Shown one piece after another: positions 28,887 to 38,160 of a stretch of DNA of 64,000 nucleotides. The position numbers and the translations under genes were made by a program. Every line of letters begins with the position of its first letter. The first letter of the stretch is position 1. The stretch is from Maribacter algarum (ex Lu et al. 2025) (nom. illeg.) (lineage in GTDB: Bacteria > Bacteroidota > Bacteroidia > Flavobacteriales > Flavobacteriaceae), in the NCBI GenBank assembly GCA_947495915.1, contig CANMAW010000001.1:372001-436000 (forward strand), written 5' to 3'. The notes beneath the pieces were generated by a model. It was not told where the DNA came from and ran no database searches. It saw only the letters and a list, made by a program, of their open reading frames with translations.

Positions 28887-30466
28887 GTAAAGTAATACGT
28901 ATCGGTACGCGCGATAGTGAATTAGCATTATGGCAAGCGAATACCGTTAAACAAAAACTTGAGTCATTAGGTCACCAAACAAAATTAGTACCAGTAAAAT
29001 CAACAGGTGACTTAATTCTTGATAAGCCCCTTTATGAGTTAGGCGTTACCGGTATTTTCACCAAAACCTTAGATGTTGCGATGCTCAACGGAGAAATTGA
29101 TATAGCGGTTCATTCCATGAAAGATGTACCCACAGCCTTACCTAAAGGTATTGTACAAGCCGCTGTTTTAGAGCGAGCTAACTTTCTAGACATCTTAGCT
29201 TACAAAGAAAATCAAGAATTTTTAGCAAGTCCGAAGGCTACTATTGCCACAGGTAGTCTTCGTAGAAAGGCACAATGGTTGAATAGATATCCAACTCATA
29301 CCGTAGTTGACCTCAGAGGAAATGTAAATAGTAGACTGCAAAAGTTAGAAGAGAATGACTGGAATGGAGCTATTTTCGCTGCCGCGGGATTGGAAAGACT
29401 TGGTATAGATTCTGAAAACACGATCGGACTAACATGGATGGTACCAGCACCTGCGCAAGGTGCAATTATGGTCGTTGCTATGGAAGCAGACGAAGAAATT
29501 CGGGAAGTTTGCAGACCGCTAAATCACGAACACACTGAAATTTGTGTGACTCAAGAACGTGAGTTTTTAAGATTATTAGAAGGTGGGTGTACCGCTCCAA
29601 TAGGAGGCTTCGCATATATTAATGACGCAGATCAAGTAGTCATGAAGGGTGTTTTATTAAGCGAAGACGGCAGTAAAAAACTCGAAGCAGGCATTACCTG
29701 CAAACTAGGCGAACATCAAAATTTAGGTCGTGATTGTGCAAATAGTATTTTAGCGAGAGGTGGTAAACGGTTAATGAGTGAGTCGCAAGATGCTGGATTG
29801 TCTACTCAAATTTTTGCCACCAAAAAGTTGACAGAAGATCAACAGCGGTTGTTTGATAGTGGTTTAGTTGTGAAATCTGAAGATTTTATTAAAACTAACC
29901 CTACTAGAATTGCTCCTTCGGTATTGAAAAATACTTATGAAAACGTTGTTTTCACTAGTCAGAATGCTGTAGAATCATTATTAAAACACACCACAGCTGA
30001 TAGCCTCAACTTTAAAAATATATACTGCGTAGGCCGCAAAACAAAACGCCTTGTTGAAAGCAATATCGCGCCTGTAAAATTTACGACTAGCAATGCCAAA
30101 AAATTAGCTAAGCATCTTGTTGAATTCATGGAAGGCACCACCGTTACTTACTTCTGTAGCAACCTAAGAATGGATGAATTACCCGATATTTTATCAGCTA
30201 ACAACATCTCAGTAACTGAAATAGAAAGTTACAAGACTAAACATTCTTCGGTTAAGATTCCTGATTCTGTTGAAGGGGTTTTATTTTTCAGTCCTTCAGG
30301 AATTGACAGCTATTTACAACTAAATACGGCAAATAAAATTGCCTACTGCATTGGCGATACAACGGCTACCCATGCTCGAAAACATTTTGATAAGGTTCAG
30401 GTGGCCAAATTTCCTTCGGTTGAAAGTGTAATCGAATTAGTAAATTCTAATTATAAAACCAGCTAA
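28883..30466 (+). CDS. hemC-hemD: fused hydroxymethylbilane synthase / uroporphyrinogen-III synthase
   Basis: 527 residues, far longer than HemC alone (~310). Residues 1-~300 are porphobilinogen deaminase: 'RIGTRDSELALWQA', 'HSMKDVP', 'GSLRRKAQW', and Cys236 in 'LEGGCTAPIGG', which carries the dipyrromethane cofactor. Residues ~308-527 look like uroporphyrinogen-III synthase (HemD): 'VVFTSQNAVESLL', 'YFCSNLRMDELPDIL', 'VEGVLFFSPSGIDSYL' and 'YCIGDTTATHARK'. The fusion would hand unstable hydroxymethylbilane directly to the cyclising domain. No frameshift or internal start is needed. It is coupled to hemA by a 4-base overlap. Confidence 0.93.
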   Translation: MSKVIRIGTRDSELALWQANTVKQKLESLGHQTKLVPVKSTGDLILDKPLYELGVTGIFTKTLDVAMLNGEIDIAVHSMKDVPTALPKGIVQAAVLERANFLDILAYKENQEFLASPKATIATGSLRRKAQWLNRYPTHTVVDLRGNVNSRLQKLEENDWNGAIFAAAGLERLGIDSENTIGLTWMVPAPAQGAIMVVAMEADEEIREVCRPLNHEHTEICVTQEREFLRLLEGGCTAPIGGFAYINDADQVVMKGVLLSEDGSKKLEAGITCKLGEHQNLGRDCANSILARGGKRLMSESQDAGLSTQIFATKKLTEDQQRLFDSGLVVKSEDFIKTNPTRIAPSVLKNTYENVVFTSQNAVESLLKHTTADSLNFKNIYCVGRKTKRLVESNIAPVKFTTSNAKKLAKHLVEFMEGTTVTYFCSNLRMDELPDILSANNISVTEIESYKTKHSSVKIPDSVEGVLFFSPSGIDSYLQLNTANKIAYCIGDTTATHARKHFDKVQVAKFPSVESVIELVNSNYKTS

Positions 30467-30502
30467 ACGTATCTTAAAAAAGACACTAAGCTATTATCTG
30501 AT

Positions 30503-31534
30503 ATGATTAAAAACGATTTATTTTTAAAAGCTTTAAAAGGGGAAACTGTTGAAAGACCTCCTGTTTGGATGATGCGTCAAGCGGGTCGATATCTACCCGA
30601 ATTTATGGAAATCAAAGCGAAGTACGATTTCTTTACCAGATGTCAGACTCCTGAATTAGCTTCTGAAATAACTGTGCAACCGATCAGACGCTATGGAATG
30701 GACGCTGCTATCCTTTTTTCTGATATTTTGGTGATTCCACAGGCCATGAACATTGAGGTAGAAATGAAACCTAATTTCGGGCCTTATTTACCAAACCCTA
30801 TCCGCTCGCAAAAGGATTTAGACTCCGTTATAATTCCCGATGTAAATGACTCCTTAGGATATGTAATGGAAGCTATTAAGGCTACCAAAGAGAAACTGAA
30901 TGATGAAATTCCATTAATAGGATTCGCCGGTTCTCCTTGGACTATACTTTGCTATTGTGTACAAGGTCAAGGCAGTAAAAATTTCGACAAAGCAAAAGAA
31001 CTTTGTTTTACACAACCCGTTGTAGCGCACTCTTTGTTGCAAAAGATAACCGATACGACTATAGCTTACTTAAAAGCGAAAGTGAAAGCGGGAGTGAATG
31101 CTGTACAAGTTTTTGATTCATGGGGTGGCATGTTATCGCCAACCGATTACCAAGAATTTTCATGGCAATACATGCAGCAAATAATTGATGCCTTGAAAGA
31201 TGAAGTTCCAGTGATTGCGTTTGGAAAAGGATGTTGGTTTGCTCTTGGCGAAATGGCAAAATCAGGAGCATCTGCTTTAGGTGTAGATTGGACCTGTTCT
31301 GCACGCAATGCTCGTTATTTAACCGGCGGCAACATAACGCTTCAAGGAAATTTTGACCCATCACGGTTGTTATCTCCTCCTTCTGAAATTAAGAAGATGG
31401 TTACCCAAATGATTAATGACTTTGGAAAAAATAAATATGTGGTGAATTTAGGTCATGGTATTTTACCAAATATACCTATCGAAAATGCCAAAGCGTTTAT
31501 TGATGCTGTTAAAGAATATCAAAGTCCAGTTTAA
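30503..31534 (+). CDS. hemE: uroporphyrinogen decarboxylase
   Basis: 343 residues, normal length. It decarboxylates the four acetate side chains of uroporphyrinogen III to give coproporphyrinogen III. The '[16 protein letters not shown]' motif (Arg25, Arg29) is the family signature. '[15 protein letters not shown]' holds the active-site Asp, and '[14 protein letters not shown]' and '[14 protein letters not shown]' are also typical. It lies 36 bases after the fused hemC-hemD and 19 bases before the GNAT gene, in the same operon. Confidence 0.96.
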   Translation: MIKNDLFLKALKGETVERPPVWMMRQAGRYLPEFMEIKAKYDFFTRCQTPELASEITVQPIRRYGMDAAILFSDILVIPQAMNIEVEMKPNFGPYLPNPIRSQKDLDSVIIPDVNDSLGYVMEAIKATKEKLNDEIPLIGFAGSPWTILCYCVQGQGSKNFDKAKELCFTQPVVAHSLLQKITDTTIAYLKAKVKAGVNAVQVFDSWGGMLSPTDYQEFSWQYMQQIIDALKDEVPVIAFGKGCWFALGEMAKSGASALGVDWTCSARNARYLTGGNITLQGNFDPSRLLSPPSEIKKMVTQMINDFGKNKYVVNLGHGILPNIPIENAKAFIDAVKEYQSPV

Positions 31535-31553
31535 AAACCACTAGAATTGAATC

Positions 31554-32093
31554 GTGTTTAAAGAGTTTAGCGAATTTTATATAGATGCCATTCATGAAAA
31601 ATATGCATGGAGAATTTGTGATTTTTGCACCATAAACAATGATCGATTAAAAAGATATTTTCCAAAAACTTTAGAACAAAACCTCACCCCCGATTTATCA
31701 AAATTCTTTGTAGAACGTAAGATTAAAGCTTTTGCGAACAAAGAAGAGTTTCTTTTTGTTATGAAAGAAAAAGTAGATCATAGGGTTATTGGTCTACTTT
31801 ACCTCAAGGCACTTGATTGGACCAAAATGCAAGGCGAACTCGCCTATGCCATAAGCTATGATTTTCAAGGAAAAGGGTTTATGACTGCTTCAGTAGACGC
31901 TTTGTCTGAATGGGGTTTAAAAGAACTACAGCTTAAAACCCTACAGATTATAGTTCATCAAAGTAATGTGGCAAGCGTAAAGGTTGCTGAAAAATGTGGC
32001 TTTACTTGGAAAGGGTTATTAAAAAACGAACATACTCCGCCAGGAGAAAACCCGTTAGATATGGAGTTATATGAACTTCATAGCCCCAACTAA
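31554..32093 (+). CDS. GNAT-family N-acetyltransferase (RimJ/RimL-like)
   Basis: 179 residues from GTG at 31554. The acetyl-CoA-binding region is recognisable: 'GELAYAISYDFQGKGFMTAS' followed by 'LQIIVHQSNVASVKVAEKCGFTWKG', the motif A/B pattern of RimJ/RimL-type enzymes that acetylate protein N-termini or small amines. The substrate is unknown. It sits between hemE and a membrane-protein gene, which it overlaps by one base (TAATG), so it is co-transcribed with heme genes without any obvious role in heme synthesis. Confidence 0.85.
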   Translation: MFKEFSEFYIDAIHEKYAWRICDFCTINNDRLKRYFPKTLEQNLTPDLSKFFVERKIKAFANKEEFLFVMKEKVDHRVIGLLYLKALDWTKMQGELAYAISYDFQGKGFMTASVDALSEWGLKELQLKTLQIIVHQSNVASVKVAEKCGFTWKGLLKNEHTPPGENPLDMELYELHSPN

Positions 32094-32731
32094 TGCAGAT
32101 TATTGAAAAGTATGACCTACATTTTGAGTACGCTGGTATTCTAATTAATTTACTAATCACCTATCAATTTTACCGTGTTTGGAGCAATCCGCCTATAGAT
32201 GAGCCAAGTCAGATTTCAACCTTGGCAATCGTAATGGCCTTTGAGTTTATTATGGTACATTCCGGTGTTTTTATGGCCATTGCACCTCGTAAAATTTCAC
32301 TTTACATACTATTTCCAGTATATGGGATTTTTGCATTTACCATGAACGCAATGTTAGATAACAATACCGTTTTAATAGCCTATTTATTAGTTGTGTTCAA
32401 TCGCATGCGCTTTGCATTTACTGATGTCAGTCCTACAATACGTAAAAGAGCAATTATCACCTCTGTATGTGCAGCTATTGCTTATTTTATACTAATTTTC
32501 GCAGTTGTTTTTTCAATGGATAATATTCCTCAATTAGGTTTAAATGCAACGTACTTAGAGGCTTCAGGCTATAACGCAGCCAAAACAGGCAGTGGTGTTT
32601 TTATTGATACGCCGCATATTGCTATTTGCTTCGGACTAATCTATTATTGTACTTTAGTTCTTATAGAAGTTTTTTTGCTGTACAACACACCTTTTAAAAC
32701 CCATCTACCAATTCACAAAAGGCATTCATGA
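32093..32731 (+). CDS. polytopic membrane protein in the heme operon
   Basis: 212 residues with five or six TM helices and short loops; a His/Lys/Arg-rich C-terminus ('THLPIHKRHS') would be cytoplasmic. I do not recognise the family. It does not show the HemJ pattern, and its length is unlike HemG. It overlaps the GNAT gene by one base and hemF by four, so its production is coupled to coproporphyrinogen oxidase. That placement makes a role near heme synthesis or transport worth considering, but this is inference only. Confidence 0.75.
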   Translation: MQIIEKYDLHFEYAGILINLLITYQFYRVWSNPPIDEPSQISTLAIVMAFEFIMVHSGVFMAIAPRKISLYILFPVYGIFAFTMNAMLDNNTVLIAYLLVVFNRMRFAFTDVSPTIRKRAIITSVCAAIAYFILIFAVVFSMDNIPQLGLNATYLEASGYNAAKTGSGVFIDTPHIAICFGLIYYCTLVLIEVFLLYNTPFKTHLPIHKRHS

Positions 32732-33630
32732 AAGATATATTTTACCAATACATTGAAACGCTACAAAATACGATCACTTCAAAACTGGAAGAAATTGATG
32801 GTGAAGCCAAATTTCAAGAAGATCTTTGGAAACGACCTGAAGGTGGAGGCGGTAGAACTCGTGTTATCGAAAATGGAAAAGTTTTCGAAAAAGGTGGCGT
32901 AAACATTTCAAAAGTGCATGGTGCCTTACCTAAAAGCATGCAAACTTACTTTGGCGTAGATGATGCAGATTTTTTTGCCTGTGGATTAAGTTTGGTGTTA
33001 CACCCAAAAAACCCGATGGTGCCTACCGTTCATGCAAATTGGCGTTATTTTGAAATGTATGATAAAACCGGAAAAATTGTAGACCAATGGTTTGGAGGTG
33101 GCCAAGATTTAACACCATACTACCTATTTGAAAAAGATGCCGTACATTTTCATTCCACCTGCAAAAAAGCTTGCGATGCTCATCATCCTGAGTTTTATTC
33201 AAGGTATAAGAAACGTTGTGATGAATATTTTTGGAATACTCATAGAAATGAAGCCCGTGGTTTAGGCGGACTGTTTTTTGATTATTGTAAGGCCAATGAG
33301 CAGATGAATATGAAAGACTGGTTTAACTTCGTTTCAGAGGTCGGAAATAGCTTTTTGGAAGCATATATACCAATTGTTATAAAACGTTTAGATATTGATT
33401 TTACTCCGCTTCAACGCGATTGGCAAGAAATTAGAAGAGGTCGCTATGTAGAGTTTAATTTGGTGCATGATAAAGGCACTTTATTTGGGCTTCGCACCAA
33501 TGGCCGTATTGAAAGCATACTCATGAGTTTACCTCCACATGTACAATGGCGCTATGACCACCACCCGGAAGAAGGTAGTGCCGAACATAAATTGATTGAG
33601 GTACTTCAAAATCCAAAAGATTGGGTATAA
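32728..33630 (+). CDS. hemF: oxygen-dependent coproporphyrinogen-III oxidase
   Basis: 300 residues, typical for HemF, which oxidatively decarboxylates coproporphyrinogen III to protoporphyrinogen IX using O2. Visible motifs are 'RPEGGGGRTRVIENGKVFEK', 'VHANWRYFEM', 'WFGGGQDLTPYYL', and 'FNLVHDKGTLFGL'. Use of HemF rather than only HemN points to aerobic growth. It starts in a 4-base overlap with the membrane-protein gene and is followed 9 bases later by the 54-residue gene. Confidence 0.96.
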   Translation: MKDIFYQYIETLQNTITSKLEEIDGEAKFQEDLWKRPEGGGGRTRVIENGKVFEKGGVNISKVHGALPKSMQTYFGVDDADFFACGLSLVLHPKNPMVPTVHANWRYFEMYDKTGKIVDQWFGGGQDLTPYYLFEKDAVHFHSTCKKACDAHHPEFYSRYKKRCDEYFWNTHRNEARGLGGLFFDYCKANEQMNMKDWFNFVSEVGNSFLEAYIPIVIKRLDIDFTPLQRDWQEIRRGRYVEFNLVHDKGTLFGLRTNGRIESILMSLPPHVQWRYDHHPEEGSAEHKLIEVLQNPKDWV

Positions 33631-33639
33631 TCTTTAATT

Positions 33640-33804
33640 ATGGGAAAGAAAGGTAAAGCCAAAAATACCGTGAATAAGGCGAAACATACCAAATTATTGA
33701 ACCAAAAGAAAAACAAACTTAAAAAGGAAGAATCTTTACGCAAAAAACGCTTGAAAGAAATTATTCGCCAAAGCAAAAACGAAAATTCCCCTACTTCACT
33801 TTAA
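33640..33804 (+). CDS. 54-residue highly basic protein
   Basis: ATG at 33640 and TAA at 33802-33804 enclose 54 codons. The product is packed with Lys, Arg and Asn ('[15 protein letters not shown]', '[20 protein letters not shown]'), has no signal or TM segment, and should be a helical, nucleic-acid-binding type of peptide. It lies 9 bases after hemF and one base before the lipoprotein gene, which supports a real gene in the operon. No family is recognised. Confidence 0.6.
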   Translation: MGKKGKAKNTVNKAKHTKLLNQKKNKLKKEESLRKKRLKEIIRQSKNENSPTSL

Positions 33805-33805
33805 C

Positions 33806-34417
33806 ATGAAACTTATTATCAAAATCATCTCCATATTGTTCGTAATCGCATTGATTTCATGCACTAATAAAAAATCAAAGAGCGATATTGAAATTGTGTT
33901 TACTCAAGACACTTTACAATTGGGTTATACCTATTGGTGGAACAAAGCTGGCCCCTTTATCGGAAATTGTGGCGAAGAATTAGCATTAGTTTTTGAAGGT
34001 GTAATTACTACTATGAAGGAACCAACAAATGATCCCGGACCATTATATACCGCGCAAAAAGGGTTAATTGAAATTGAAAAAGTATATAAGATTAAAGACT
34101 TAGAAGATCGAACATTTAAAGGACAAAAAATAATAGGCACCGACTGTTTTTATGAAAGCGGACTCGCTGTAGGTGACCAAGTTCTTGTATTTTGTTATGA
34201 GTACGAAGGCGAATACACGATACCTGGTAAAAACTCTATTATTAAAATCGAAGCATTTGATTTTGAGACGATAGCCTCAGCTAGGGCATATATTGATGCA
34301 GATCAAGATCCTAAAGCCATTAAAAATGACATTGTTGTTTGGAAAAAACATGGTCTAGACAAAGACCTTATACAAATACTTGATTGCAAAGAAAACTTTG
34401 AAGCCTCTACACCTTAG
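33806..34417 (+). CDS. uncharacterised lipoprotein
   Basis: 203 residues with a lipobox (ALISCTNKK) at Cys19. The mature part has '[19 protein letters not shown]' and '[19 protein letters not shown]', a beta-barrel-like pattern with three Cys residues in the body (in 'GNCGEE', 'TDCFYE', 'VFCYEY') that could form disulfides. It reminds me of small OB-fold or TIMP-like secreted domains, but I cannot assign a family. It closes the hemA operon and converges on the helicase gene 18 bases away. Confidence 0.7.
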   Translation: MKLIIKIISILFVIALISCTNKKSKSDIEIVFTQDTLQLGYTYWWNKAGPFIGNCGEELALVFEGVITTMKEPTNDPGPLYTAQKGLIEIEKVYKIKDLEDRTFKGQKIIGTDCFYESGLAVGDQVLVFCYEYEGEYTIPGKNSIIKIEAFDFETIASARAYIDADQDPKAIKNDIVVWKKHGLDKDLIQILDCKENFEASTP

Positions 34418-34435
34418 CGATAACTTTTATGTCAG

Positions 34436-37075
34436 TTATTTCCAGGTAATCGCTTTTTTAGAAACCTCTCTAAATTGATATACGATATGTGATAAACGGG
34501 CCTTCAAAAGTTCTTTTCTTCCAGCTAATGAACGCGTATATAAAAGTTTAGAACCATCAACATGCTTTTTCCAACATTTGTGAAAGCGTTCTGCCTCATC
34601 CTTTCGTTTTCCAAATTGTGCGGGTACTACGTAGTAATTTCGCAGCCCCCAATGTCGTTTGATCCAATGGCGATATACCAAAAGATATCTTGGGTTTTCC
34701 ACAGGAGCTAATACCTCTGCCAGTAAATTAACAAACAAAATACTTTCTGCATTTGTGGCGCCTTTCAAAAAACAAACAAAAGCGCCATTGCCTTGTTGCT
34801 CGGTGATTACTTCAACCTTTTCTAAAGAGGTTTGTATTAATTTTGTTTGAAACATCATCTGTCGAAGTGCTAGTCCGATTCTTTTGGTTTTTTTATGCGT
34901 ATTACCAAATAAAAAATACAATTTGACAGCTTTAAAAGTTTTAGGTGCTAATCCGACACCAATCACTAGTAAGAAAATATAGATAAATTGAAATATTCCT
35001 TTGGTTACTAGCGTTCCAATGTGTTTAACCAAAAATTCAGGAAACAATAGTCCAGCTCCAATTACTATTTCTATCAGAAGATATTTTGAAGCATTACCCC
35101 ACCGCAATTTTTTTGCTTTTTTAAATGGTGTTTCATTTAAGTAAGGTACTTTAACTTCGCGTATAAGTACACTCCCTTTTGAAATGGCATCATCCCATCG
35201 TGCTTTTAATTGATCTCTTTGAGCAGCCATTTTAAACATCTCAATATTCAGTACATCTAAATCAGTTTCGGCATTGAAACGTTTCGGTAGTTGCAAACGC
35301 TCTAGCCCATTTTCAATATAAGTAGTGTTCAATAGCGATACTCCCGAAAACGCTTCAAACCTGTTTTCAAGTTTTTCTAAATCCTTACCACCATCTTCTG
35401 CCGTAGGATCAATACATGCTAAATGCCAAATATTTCCAGTTTTATGCGGTCTTTCAACATCAACACGAATTGCTCTTCCTCGCATTTGGTTGGATGAGAC
35501 AAAAGAGCCAATGTACGAAGCTAAAATCAAGGTATTGATCGAAGGTGCATCCCAACCCTCACCTAATAGCGATTTGGTTCCTACCAATACCTTGACAAAG
35601 CCCTTTTCAAACAGACTAGTAATGCAGGCAACAACGGTATTTTTATTCGTATCACTACTTTCTATAATTGCATAATCTGGGCGTGAAGTACATTCTGACA
35701 CCCTAAACGTTGCTCCATTTACTTGTTCTGAAAAATTCTTTAATACTTCTCGATGAACAATTACCAAAGATCCTGTTAAAACAGCGATTTCTTTTATTTC
35801 AGGCAAGGCTACCCTTATGTATTGGAATATTGAAACTACACCTAACTTATTAAGTGCACTAGTATCATCTCCTTTAAAATCTAAATACTCTTTGCGAATA
35901 AAATCAGTCAACACCACTGCTCTTAGATCTTCACCTATGTTCTTTTTTTCTTGGGCAATAATTGCTGCAATACTTTTTAACTTTGAAGGACTATTAGCTA
36001 AAGTTCGGTATAGATGGGCATCGCCAATAAAATTTACCCGCTTCTTGTCGAAAACCCCTATTTGCTTAAGTTTTTTTTCTATTTGCTGAAGTAAGACCTC
36101 GTGTTGTTCTAGTTGCTCACGTTGGTCAACAAGCATTTGCTGCAATAAAATTTCTAACCATTCATAGTTTAAATTCGGAAAAACAATGTGTTGCTCAGTG
36201 AAACCTAAGAATTTGAGTTTTTTCTTTTCTATAGGATGTCCACTAGCATTTAGAAAAATCAATATCGATGAGAAAAACTCGGGCATTTCATAAATAGCCT
36301 CCAATTCCTTTTCTGATTGGGCATAGAGCGGAAGATGAAGAAGCACTTTCTGAAATTCTTCATTAGCAACCAAAGCGTTATTAAAGTTGATAATCTGCTC
36401 TCGGTAATCAACAATATATTTAATTTGTGCAGCGTCAGGTTTTGAGAAATATATAAAATCTTGATGTGGACATAAATCTCCATTTTTAATCAAATCAGGA
36501 ACGGCGATTTCATCATCTAGTGGCCCACAAAGGTCAAAATATTTATTCAATTCTAATGTTGAACTATCGTAAGGTGGTGTGGCAGTGAGCGAAATTATGG
36601 TTAGGCCTTTAATTTTTTTTAACGCAAATAAACTTTTCCACCAGGCATTTTTTAAATGATGCGCTTCATCTAAAACTAATGTTTGAATATGGTGCTCTTT
36701 AATAAAATCTACCAGTGCTTTCTTTTCGTTCACCAAAGATTTATCTAAGGCATGTAATGACTGGTAAGTCGAAAATGTGAGTAATTTTGGCTTTTTAATA
36801 TTAACCGTATAGTTATTAAAGTTTTCATTAATTCGAAAAAACGTCTCTAACCTGCTTATCCACTGATTACGTATGGTTAACGTTGGCGCCAAAATCAATG
36901 TGGGCTTATTAATGCGAACAAGCATTTCTAAACCTAAAATAGTCTTGCCTGAACCAGGGGGTGCAACAATATGTAAATGATCATCTTTTAAATGATCGTT
37001 GAACCTTCCTAAAAATTGCTCTTGATAACTGCGCCAAGTGAATTTAAATTTTAGATTTTTATGAAGATTAGTCAA
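34436..37075 (-). CDS. SF2 DEAH-type helicase with membrane hairpin
   Basis: 879 residues. Helicase core: Walker A 'APPGSGKTI' (38-46), 'DEAH' at 136-139, 'LTATPP' (~163-168), then domain 2 with 'VGTKSLLGEGWDAPSINTL' (~497-515) and 'QMRGRAIRVD' (~524-533), all motifs intact. This resembles restriction-type and UvrB-like translocases. Two strongly hydrophobic stretches follow at ~668-690 and ~697-720, with basic flanks, so the protein may be membrane-tethered, which is unusual for the family. The last ~150 residues are basic and of unknown fold. It is alone on its strand between the hemF operon and hemB, and is divergent from hemB. Confidence 0.85.
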   Translation of the reverse strand: MTNLHKNLKFKFTWRSYQEQFLGRFNDHLKDDHLHIVAPPGSGKTILGLEMLVRINKPTLILAPTLTIRNQWISRLETFFRINENFNNYTVNIKKPKLLTFSTYQSLHALDKSLVNEKKALVDFIKEHHIQTLVLDEAHHLKNAWWKSLFALKKIKGLTIISLTATPPYDSSTLELNKYFDLCGPLDDEIAVPDLIKNGDLCPHQDFIYFSKPDAAQIKYIVDYREQIINFNNALVANEEFQKVLLHLPLYAQSEKELEAIYEMPEFFSSILIFLNASGHPIEKKKLKFLGFTEQHIVFPNLNYEWLEILLQQMLVDQREQLEQHEVLLQQIEKKLKQIGVFDKKRVNFIGDAHLYRTLANSPSKLKSIAAIIAQEKKNIGEDLRAVVLTDFIRKEYLDFKGDDTSALNKLGVVSIFQYIRVALPEIKEIAVLTGSLVIVHREVLKNFSEQVNGATFRVSECTSRPDYAIIESSDTNKNTVVACITSLFEKGFVKVLVGTKSLLGEGWDAPSINTLILASYIGSFVSSNQMRGRAIRVDVERPHKTGNIWHLACIDPTAEDGGKDLEKLENRFEAFSGVSLLNTTYIENGLERLQLPKRFNAETDLDVLNIEMFKMAAQRDQLKARWDDAISKGSVLIREVKVPYLNETPFKKAKKLRWGNASKYLLIEIVIGAGLLFPEFLVKHIGTLVTKGIFQFIYIFLLVIGVGLAPKTFKAVKLYFLFGNTHKKTKRIGLALRQMMFQTKLIQTSLEKVEVITEQQGNGAFVCFLKGATNAESILFVNLLAEVLAPVENPRYLLVYRHWIKRHWGLRNYYVVPAQFGKRKDEAERFHKCWKKHVDGSKLLYTRSLAGRKELLKARLSHIVYQFREVSKKAITWK

Positions 37076-37088
37076 GAGTTGTTTGGGT

Positions 37089-37122
37089 TTTGTTCAGAGT
37101 AATGAGATAATAAGTAACTTTG
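37089..37122 (+). promoter_or_regulatory. promoter of hemB
   Basis: TTTG at 37089-37092 and TAACTTTG at 37115-37122 are separated by 22 bases. Transcription would start near 37129, ~18 bases before the hemB ATG. Confidence 0.6.
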
Positions 37123-37146
37123 GTTTTCTAAAACTAATTCAATTAA

Positions 37147-38133
37147 ATGTATCCTTTAAGAAGAAACCGCAGACTAAGAACTAACGACGCCATTCGACAG
37201 TTAGTGCGTGAAACTATAATTACACCAAGTGATTTTTTAGTTCCTCTTTTTGTAGTTGAAGGCAAAGCCATTAAAGAAGAAATTGAATCAATGCCCAACT
37301 ATTACCGTATGAGTTTAGATCATCTTGAAAAAGAGGTGAAAGAACTTTGGAGTATGGGGCTACGCGCCGTTTTACTTTTCGTAAAGGTAGCTGATGATCT
37401 TAAAGATAATAAGGGTACCGAGGCGTTAAACCCCAACGGACTTATGCAATTAGCGATTAAAACAGTTAAGCATGCATGCCCTGAAATGTTGGTAATGACT
37501 GATGTAGCTTTAGACCCATTTTCATCACTGGGCCATGACGGAATTGTTCAAGATGGAATGATCTTAAATGACGAAACATCGGAAATTTTAGCTGAAATGA
37601 GCGTAAGCCATGCCGATGCAGGCGCAGATTTTGTGGCTCCTAGTGATATGATGGATGGTCGCATTTTAACCATTCGAGAAGCTTTAGAAGATGAAGGTCA
37701 CATCAATACTGGCATCATGAGTTATAGCGCTAAATATGCCAGTGCATTTTATGGTCCGTTTCGCGATGCTTTAGATTCAGCTCCAGTAGCAATGAAAAAC
37801 GTGCCAAAAGACAAGAAAACTTATCAAATGGATGCTGCAAATCGCTTTGAAGCCATAGCAGAAACTCAAGCAGATATTGATGAAGGAGCCGATATAGTTA
37901 TGGTCAAACCAGGATTATGCTATCTTGATATCGTACGTGAAATACGAAATGAAGTTGATGTGCCAGTTGCGGTTTATCAAGTTAGTGGTGAATATGCGAT
38001 GTTAAAGGCCGCTGCTGAAAAGGGATGGCTAGATCATGATACCGTAATGATGGAACAGCTTACGGCAATAAAAAGAGCAGGAGCAAATATCATTGCAAGT
38101 TACTTCGCAAAAGATGCCATCAAGCTACTGTAA
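37147..38133 (+). CDS. hemB: delta-aminolevulinic acid dehydratase (porphobilinogen synthase)
   Basis: 328 residues, normal length. It condenses two aminolevulinate molecules to porphobilinogen. The two Schiff-base lysines are Lys196 ('MSYSAKYASAFYGPFRDA') and Lys254 ('MVKPGLCYLD'). The metal loop reads 'DVALDPFSSLGHDG' with no Cys triad, so this is the Mg-type rather than the Zn-dependent form. It has its own promoter and is separate from the hemA-hemF operon; the serine hydrolase gene follows 27 bases later. Confidence 0.96.
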   Translation: MYPLRRNRRLRTNDAIRQLVRETIITPSDFLVPLFVVEGKAIKEEIESMPNYYRMSLDHLEKEVKELWSMGLRAVLLFVKVADDLKDNKGTEALNPNGLMQLAIKTVKHACPEMLVMTDVALDPFSSLGHDGIVQDGMILNDETSEILAEMSVSHADAGADFVAPSDMMDGRILTIREALEDEGHINTGIMSYSAKYASAFYGPFRDALDSAPVAMKNVPKDKKTYQMDAANRFEAIAETQADIDEGADIVMVKPGLCYLDIVREIRNEVDVPVAVYQVSGEYAMLKAAAEKGWLDHDTVMMEQLTAIKRAGANIIASYFAKDAIKLL

Positions 38134-38160
38134 ATAGAATCGTTTATAAAATCTAAACAA

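Noticed and set aside
32093-32731. Calling the heme-operon membrane protein HemJ
   Set aside because: The length (212 versus ~140-150) and the absence of the expected His/Lys arrangement argue against it.
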